Of a stretch of DNA of 64,000 nucleotides, positions 59,355-64,000 are shown piece after piece (within the stretch, counting starts at the first letter, position 1; each line of letters opens with the position of its first letter). Source of the DNA: Trichobilharzia szidati (lineage: Eukaryota > Platyhelminthes > Trematoda > Strigeidida > Schistosomatidae); the NCBI GenBank assembly GCA_944472155.2, contig OX235271.1, forward strand, positions 69,174,416-69,238,415, read 5' to 3'. The position numbers and the translations under genes were made by a program. Below the pieces are notes generated by a model. That model searched no databases and was not told where the DNA came from. It was given only the letters and a program-made list of their open reading frames with translations.

Positions 59355-61080
59355 TCCCATAATTAATTCAGAACAAAATATTTAGAGCAACAATTGTTTT
59401 CAATAAATTCTGGTCAAGTTTTATCTGGTGTCCAGTATCTACCAAGTGGGCTAAGACTGCACTATTTACACACTTGGTTACTCCTTTACTCAACCATACA
59501 GGTACATGTTCACGTGCGCGCATGGATAAAGCCCTCTGAGTACGGCCAATGTAACTAGCTCCACATGAGCAGTTGAATTCATAGATGCACATTGATGAGG
59601 CCTTCTTTGGTAATTTACCCTTTACTTGCTGTGTGAGTACTGGTTTAGTTGAGAAGTTGAGTACCAGTTTAGCTGCATGAAATGTTCTATCTACTGCTCT
59701 ATTAAGTCAACATTTTAGAATGTCAGCTGCAATTTCCCATTCGTAACTTAACTTAAGATACAAAGGTTTCTTTTCTACGGTATCCACCTTTACCTTGTCT
59801 GCAGGTATTGACATATACTTTTTTAGGAAGCTCTGTGGATATCCAGACAAGGTAAAGGTGGATACCGTAGAAAAGAAACCTTTGTATCTTAAGTTAAGTT
59901 ACAAAGGGGAAATTGCAGCTGACATTCTAAAATGTCGACTTAATAGAGCAGTAGATAGAACATTTCCTGCAGCTAAACTGGTACTCAACTTCTCAACTAA
60001 ACCAGTACTCACACAGCAAGTAAAGGATAAATTACCAAAGATGGCCTCATCAATGTGCATCTATGAATTCAACTGCTCATGTGGAGCTAGTTACATTGGC
60101 CGTACTCAGAGGGCTTTATCCATGCGCGCGCGTGAACATGTACCTGTATGGTTGAGTAAAGGAGTAACCAAATGTGTAAATAGTGCAGTCTTAGCCCACT
60201 TGGTAGATACTGGACACCAGATAAAACTTGACCAGGCGTTCTCAGTTATTTACCGCGTTCCTAGTAATTTATCTAGAGGAGCTCGACTGCGTCTTCTATC
60301 AGTAGCTGAAGCGGTGGCAATTAATACCAGAAGACCATCTCTTTGCATACAGAAGAAGTATGTTCAACCACTATGTTTACCTTGGCCTACAATAAAGCCA
60401 ACAAATCCTCCATTAACACTATAAATTCCTTTCACAATTTTCTTTTCTTTCTTCTTCTTCTATTCCTCTGTTTCATTGACAATCGTTCATTTTCGACTTT
60501 TATGATTTCATGACCTTTCTTATGATTTTATTACCTTAGGTTTAAGTAGTGCTTTTCTAACTTGCTATCGTATTTACAAAATCCTGTTCATTCCACTTCA
60601 TTATATTCATTATTATTATTTGACAATCATTCACCAATAGTGCTTGTAATTTTACACCATATCATCGTTATTATTTTACAATCATTCTTACTGTCGTTAT
60701 TTTCAACCTTGAACTTATGTCTAGTCCGCCCCATTCGTTGGTCTATTTTCATATTGTCTCACACACCCTGATTACACACACTCTCGAAACCTGTATTTCT
60801 GTTGACTATATTTATATATATACACACATCATTAAATTAAATTACTTCATCTGATTTTGTCCCATGTTCTCATTGACCATGCATATTAAAAAACTATCTG
60901 ACTATTGTTCCATCCCATCTTATATTTGTTCCACAATACACTTTCTGATATGATTCTAATTTGCCTTTACTGGCTATTGTATGCTTAAATTAATGGATTT
61001 ATAATTGTAGAGCCTGAAGAAGAATTTATTGAAAACAATTGTTCGCTCTAAATATTTTGTTCTGAATTTCTTATTCAACA
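59355..61080. mobile_element. Palindromic PLE (family A): inverted GIY-YIG pair plus 3' tail
   Basis: Plus arm: frame 59795-60424, with YLKLSYKGEIAADILKCRL, FPAAKLVLNFSTKP, SSMCIYEFNCSCGASYIGR, REHVPVWLSKGVTKC, AHLVDTGHQIK, AEAVAINTRRPSLCIQ and KKYVQPLCLPWP, then stop. The 3' tail follows at 60955-61080. Minus arm: 59397-59796 is an inverted copy of the first part, joined to a tail fragment (AATTTATTGAAAACAATTG) at 59355-59397. Arms are about 400 bases and the spacer about 45. Reverse transcriptase is absent. Confidence 0.85.
59795..60424 (+). CDS. PLE GIY-YIG endonuclease domain, open frame
   Basis: A 209-residue open frame, the best preserved PLE C-terminus in the window. The PLE form of GIY-YIG shows as CIYEFNCSCGASYIGRTQRA (Cys pair before YIG), the arginine helix SMRAREHVP, and the downstream TGHQ and KKYVQP blocks. 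The catalytic glutamate position usual in GIY-YIG falls near AEAVAI. Role in the intact element: nicking the target to prime reverse transcription. Without an upstream reverse transcriptase it is a dead fragment, though its reading frame is undamaged. Confidence 0.8.
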   Translation: MSAGIDIYFFRKLCGYPDKVKVDTVEKKPLYLKLSYKGEIAADILKCRLNRAVDRTFPAAKLVLNFSTKPVLTQQVKDKLPKMASSMCIYEFNCSCGASYIGRTQRALSMRAREHVPVWLSKGVTKCVNSAVLAHLVDTGHQIKLDQAFSVIYRVPSNLSRGARLRLLSVAEAVAINTRRPSLCIQKKYVQPLCLPWPTIKPTNPPLTL

Positions 61081-61559
61081 GATAGGGTAAAAGGAGAGAT
61101 TGCACACTCAAAAATTGGGCTGTGGTTGATATATAGTCGGAACTTTGTTCAAGGAAGACGGAAACGAAGAAGATGAGGCATATTTTCATAAGCTCAATAG
61201 CTTGTGTAAACATCGTTTTCGGGGAGAGCTGACTAACAGAAGTCAATCGTGTGTTTCAGAACAGAACTTCTCACGATCTTTCTTTTCCTGTCACAAAACC
61301 ATGCAGGAATATGTCTTCGTATTTGTGTATATGCGGCCACTGTAATTTACTTCACAACTGTAGATGAACTGGTAAATGCACATAGAAGTGATCAGGAGAC
61401 AGTGTTTATCTTCTACACCAACAGAGAACAGCTTTCACTAATAGAAACGAATCTAATTTACAACTCCTCTTACTGGAGTTTTGCTGTGAAAAGGAGCATA
61501 ATATTAGTTGAGAAGATAATATCTTCAACTGTTATTCTTGAACGAGATATCCTTTACTC
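61081..61559. other. Unassigned sequence, probably PLE-related
   Basis: Open frames 61145-61345 and 61249-61578 lack clear motifs; position between PLE pieces suggests decayed element sequence. Confidence 0.3.
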
Positions 61560-61700
61560 ATACATCAATGGATGCTGACAAATACGGACACTGATTTGAC
61601 TGGACAAAAAGGAAACACCGAGGATACCGAGGAGTTCTTACGCGTCTGCTACCAACGTGGGTCAATTTCATCAGACAACAAGGTTGAAGCCACGTGAACA
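61560..61700 (+). pseudogene. PLE family-D-like GIY-YIG scrap
   Basis: Broken translation gives FDWTK...NTEDTEEFLRVCYQR...SISSDNKV, alignable with FDWDNVKILDRGNTKSAREFLEAWY at 47350. Short and decayed. Confidence 0.45.
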
Positions 61701-61724
61701 AAGGCCAAATATCACGCCAAATAT

Positions 61725-62180
61725 ATGATTTATAGTAATATCATTGACGATTTCACCAATTCAGTGACATGCACTTTATCAAAACACATATCACGAATAC
61801 TGCAACCACTTCAATACAATATTCCTTGGAACATTGAAAATGTTGAGGAGTTTAAAAGGAAAATAGTGGACATAACTATTGAAGAAGACGAAATTATGGC
61901 AACTTTTGATGAAGTTTCTCTATTTACTAGTATTCCTAGATGTAGTTCACTTGACATTATGAAATACGAGCTTGAAAACAATCAGGAAGTATTAGCTAAA
62001 TCTTTATCATCAATAGGAGAAGTAATAAAATGCTTAAAACGTTGTTTAGAATCTACATATTTAATCTTTAAAGACAAACTATACTGTCAGACAAATGGAA
62101 ATGCGATGCTTTCACCAGCATCTCCAATTGCAACAAACCTGTATATGAAAGCTCTAGAAAGAAAGGCACTAACAAGTTAA
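61725..62180 (+). pseudogene. PLE reverse transcriptase fragment (family B)
   Basis: A 151-residue open frame covering RT motifs A and B: MATFDEVSLFTSIP (A) and CQTNGNAMLSPASPIATNLY (B). PLE reverse transcriptases are related to telomerase. Motif B normally reads G.AMGSP; here AMLSP. Motif C does not follow; instead a second PLE segment begins, so the domain is cut. Confidence 0.8.
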
Positions 62181-62219
62181 TGTTAATAATGATAATAATA
62201 TTAATGACGACACCAACAA

Positions 62220-62860
62220 TAAGGAATCTAAATCATCAGTAGTAATTCCATACAAGGAAGTAACCTCGGAAACCTTACACAGAATTCTTAACAAGGCGGG
62301 AATAAAAGTGACTGGCATTCAAACCACTCACAAACTCAATTAGAAACAAGCTTTGTCGGTCAAAGGATCAATCCTATGGAGCCTTTAAAACAAAACAAGT
62401 TAGTTTATCTAATACCCTGCTGGAGTGATTGTCAGGTCAAATACATAGCTCAAAGTATTAGAACAGGTGCAGTCAGTCAGACTAGCGGCGCATAAAATCT
62501 TGGCAAAATCTAGATTAGTTGACTCGAACAAGATAAGAAATCTGGAGAAGAGTTCAGCTACAGCACTCAATAAGTGCAATTACACAAAACCATACAACAG
62601 GATGGGATAAGATGACAGTTTTAAAATCTAATGTGACAGGGTGGAGGGAGAGATTGATAACAGAAGCTTTGTTTATTGAATCAACTGCAAATACATGTAA
62701 TTGGAATGATTCAACACCTGTCCCAGATATCTGAAAAATTCTACTACCCCTACGACAAATAGGAGAAGACAAAGAAAACTACAAAACTCAAGTTGCAAAG
62801 TCGTATGATTACAATTGATATGATTATGAACAATAAATTTTGTTCGAAACCTTATCATCC
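62220..62860 (+). pseudogene. PLE linker, GIY-YIG and terminal motif (family B), broken
   Basis: Readable pieces: SSVVIPYKEVTSETLHRILN, KAGIKVTGIQTTHKLN, a damaged GIY-YIG core (YIAQSIRTGAVSQTS), then KSRLVDSNKIRNLEKSSATAL and GWRERLITEALFIESTAN in other frames. At 62815-62860 is the family terminal motif TATGATTATGAACAATAAAT followed by TTGTTCGAAAC; the stem here is GAACAA/TTGTTC. Confidence 0.7.
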
Positions 62861-62869
62861 AGTAAATGA

Positions 62870-63834
62870 TACTGTTACACTGTGTGATACATCTAATAAA
62901 CAAACTAATATGGAATTGCTTACTACCAAAGTGCCCAAGTTTTACACATATATTAATATAACTTAATCTCAGAATATATAGAGTTTACTAATGAAGTAGA
63001 ATCGGCTGAGGGAACTCTAAACTTTCTTGACTGTCTTGTAAAAAGACAAATTGACGAGAAACTAAAGTTCACAATATACAGAAAACCGACACATTCCAAC
63101 AAATATTTGAATTTCCAGTCAGATAGTTCAACGGGAATGAAAGTTTCAGTAGCTTTAAATCTCGTGAACAGAGCTAGAAACATTATGACAGATAATGACG
63201 ATATGGAGAACGAGATATCCAATATAAAACAGATTTGATTGGAAATGGTTATCCGGAAAAGCTAATAGATAATATTATCATTGAAAAGGAGCATAAGGGA
63301 AAACAGAAGATTGAAAAATCTTGGCTATCGATGATAGCCATTCCATATCGAAAGGACACAGCTGAACAACTTCAAAGACTATTTGCCTCATATAATATTA
63401 AAGTGTATTTCAAGCCCTCTAATTCTCTAGAGAAAGCTTTGGTGAATGCCAAAGATATGGTTCCCAAAATGTCATAAAGCAATCGTGTCTATAGGATAAA
63501 GTGTTTAGAAAGTGAAGCTTGCTATAAAAGGGAGAACAGTAGACAGGCGAAGGTCAGAGTGAATGAACATAGACTATGCACGAAACGTCCACTTAGAAAT
63601 GAAGTAGAATTAAAAAGTCTAGAAAAAAGATCGGCTATAGCAATGCATGCGATAGACGGTGGACATGAGATTGATTTCGACAATGTTGAAATTCTGGGAA
63701 CAGGATTTCATTCACATAAAGAAAGGTTGATCTCTGAAGCCTTACACATTTTAACCATATCGAATGCAGTAAACAGGAGAAAAGGGATAGACATATCACC
63801 TATATGGCAAACTCTAATGATGCAAGACAGATGA
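62870..63834 (+). pseudogene. PLE reverse-transcriptase end, linker and GIY-YIG (family B), second copy
   Basis: Order: ESAEGTLNFLDCLVKRQID and IYRKPTHSNKYLNFQSD (RT after motif C), VSVALNLVNRARNIM, then a stop; linker IEKSWLSMIAIPYRKDTA, FASYNIKVYFKPSNSL; a stop; then GIY-YIG end VNEHRLCTKRPLRNEVE, EKRSAIAMHAIDGGHEIDFD, HKERLISEALHIL, PIWQTL and stop at 63834. The Cys-rich YIG start is damaged near 63500. Together with 61725-62180 it could be one element interrupted by the copy at 62220-62860. Confidence 0.75.
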
Positions 63835-64000
63835 AAAAAACAACAAAAACTCTATGAGCCTCCATGACCTTTAAAAGAAGTGTATTATCATGTTTATCAC
63901 ATGTGAACTGATGTCTTTCCCATATGACAAATAACATATACTCACACACACACATACAAAACTAATCCTTACAAACCAACTATAGAAAAATATACACAAT

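Overview
The window reads as a flatworm nuclear scaffold, most likely a blood fluke (Schistosoma or a close schistosomatid). The DNA is AT-rich. It carries replication-dependent histone genes with 3' stem-loops, introns of 28-67 nt in the one multi-exon gene, Merlin DNA transposons, Penelope-like elements (PLEs), CR1-like and RTE-like LINEs, and tRNA-headed SINEs with hammerhead-ribozyme cores like those of schistosome Sm-alpha repeats. Two 500-N assembly gaps (712-1211, 41056-41555) interrupt it. Species assignment is inference from repeat families; no database search was possible.

1-12 kb: an LTR-retrotransposon start (possible LTR, gag N-terminus) runs into the first gap. A very large inverted repeat follows, with arms of about 4 kb either side of a spacer of about 1.7 kb. 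Each arm holds a histone H4 body whose N-terminal tail is cut off by a palindromic (fold-back) Merlin transposon inserted at the same codon. The spacer has a tRNA-Glu(UUC) gene or pseudogene, tRNA-SINEs and one possible host terminal exon.

12-18 kb: old repeat debris, then a multi-exon MULE-type transposase gene on the minus strand with a FAR1/FLYWCH-like zinc-binding N-terminus and a DDE core, nearly intact after splicing. 18-26 kb: a GAGT microsatellite, nested and inverted PLE pieces, and two hammerhead SINEs. 26.6-27.3 kb: an intact histone H2B gene with promoter and stem-loop. 30.0-30.14 kb: a TATA box and a 56-nt first exon encoding a secretory signal peptide, with a consensus splice donor.

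31.3-41 kb: a tandem duplication of a unit of about 3.5 kb. The second copy is interrupted by a nearly complete CR1-like LINE with all endonuclease and reverse-transcriptase motifs. The LINE 3' tail matches the 3' tail of the tRNA-SINEs, pointing to LINE-SINE partnership. 42-64 kb: RTE remnants, an inverted LINE remnant, SINEs, and many PLE copies. Three of the PLE copies are head-to-head palindromes of their GIY-YIG ends, and most PLE 3' ends keep a hammerhead-like core with a hairpin that differs in sequence but not in shape between families.

The credible host genes are H2B, the disrupted H4 pair, the tRNA-Glu, the MULE-derived gene, the signal-peptide exon and perhaps the 6.4 kb exon; nearly everything else is mobile-element sequence. 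The recurring theme is inverted duplication at every scale, from 0.1 to more than 4 kb.
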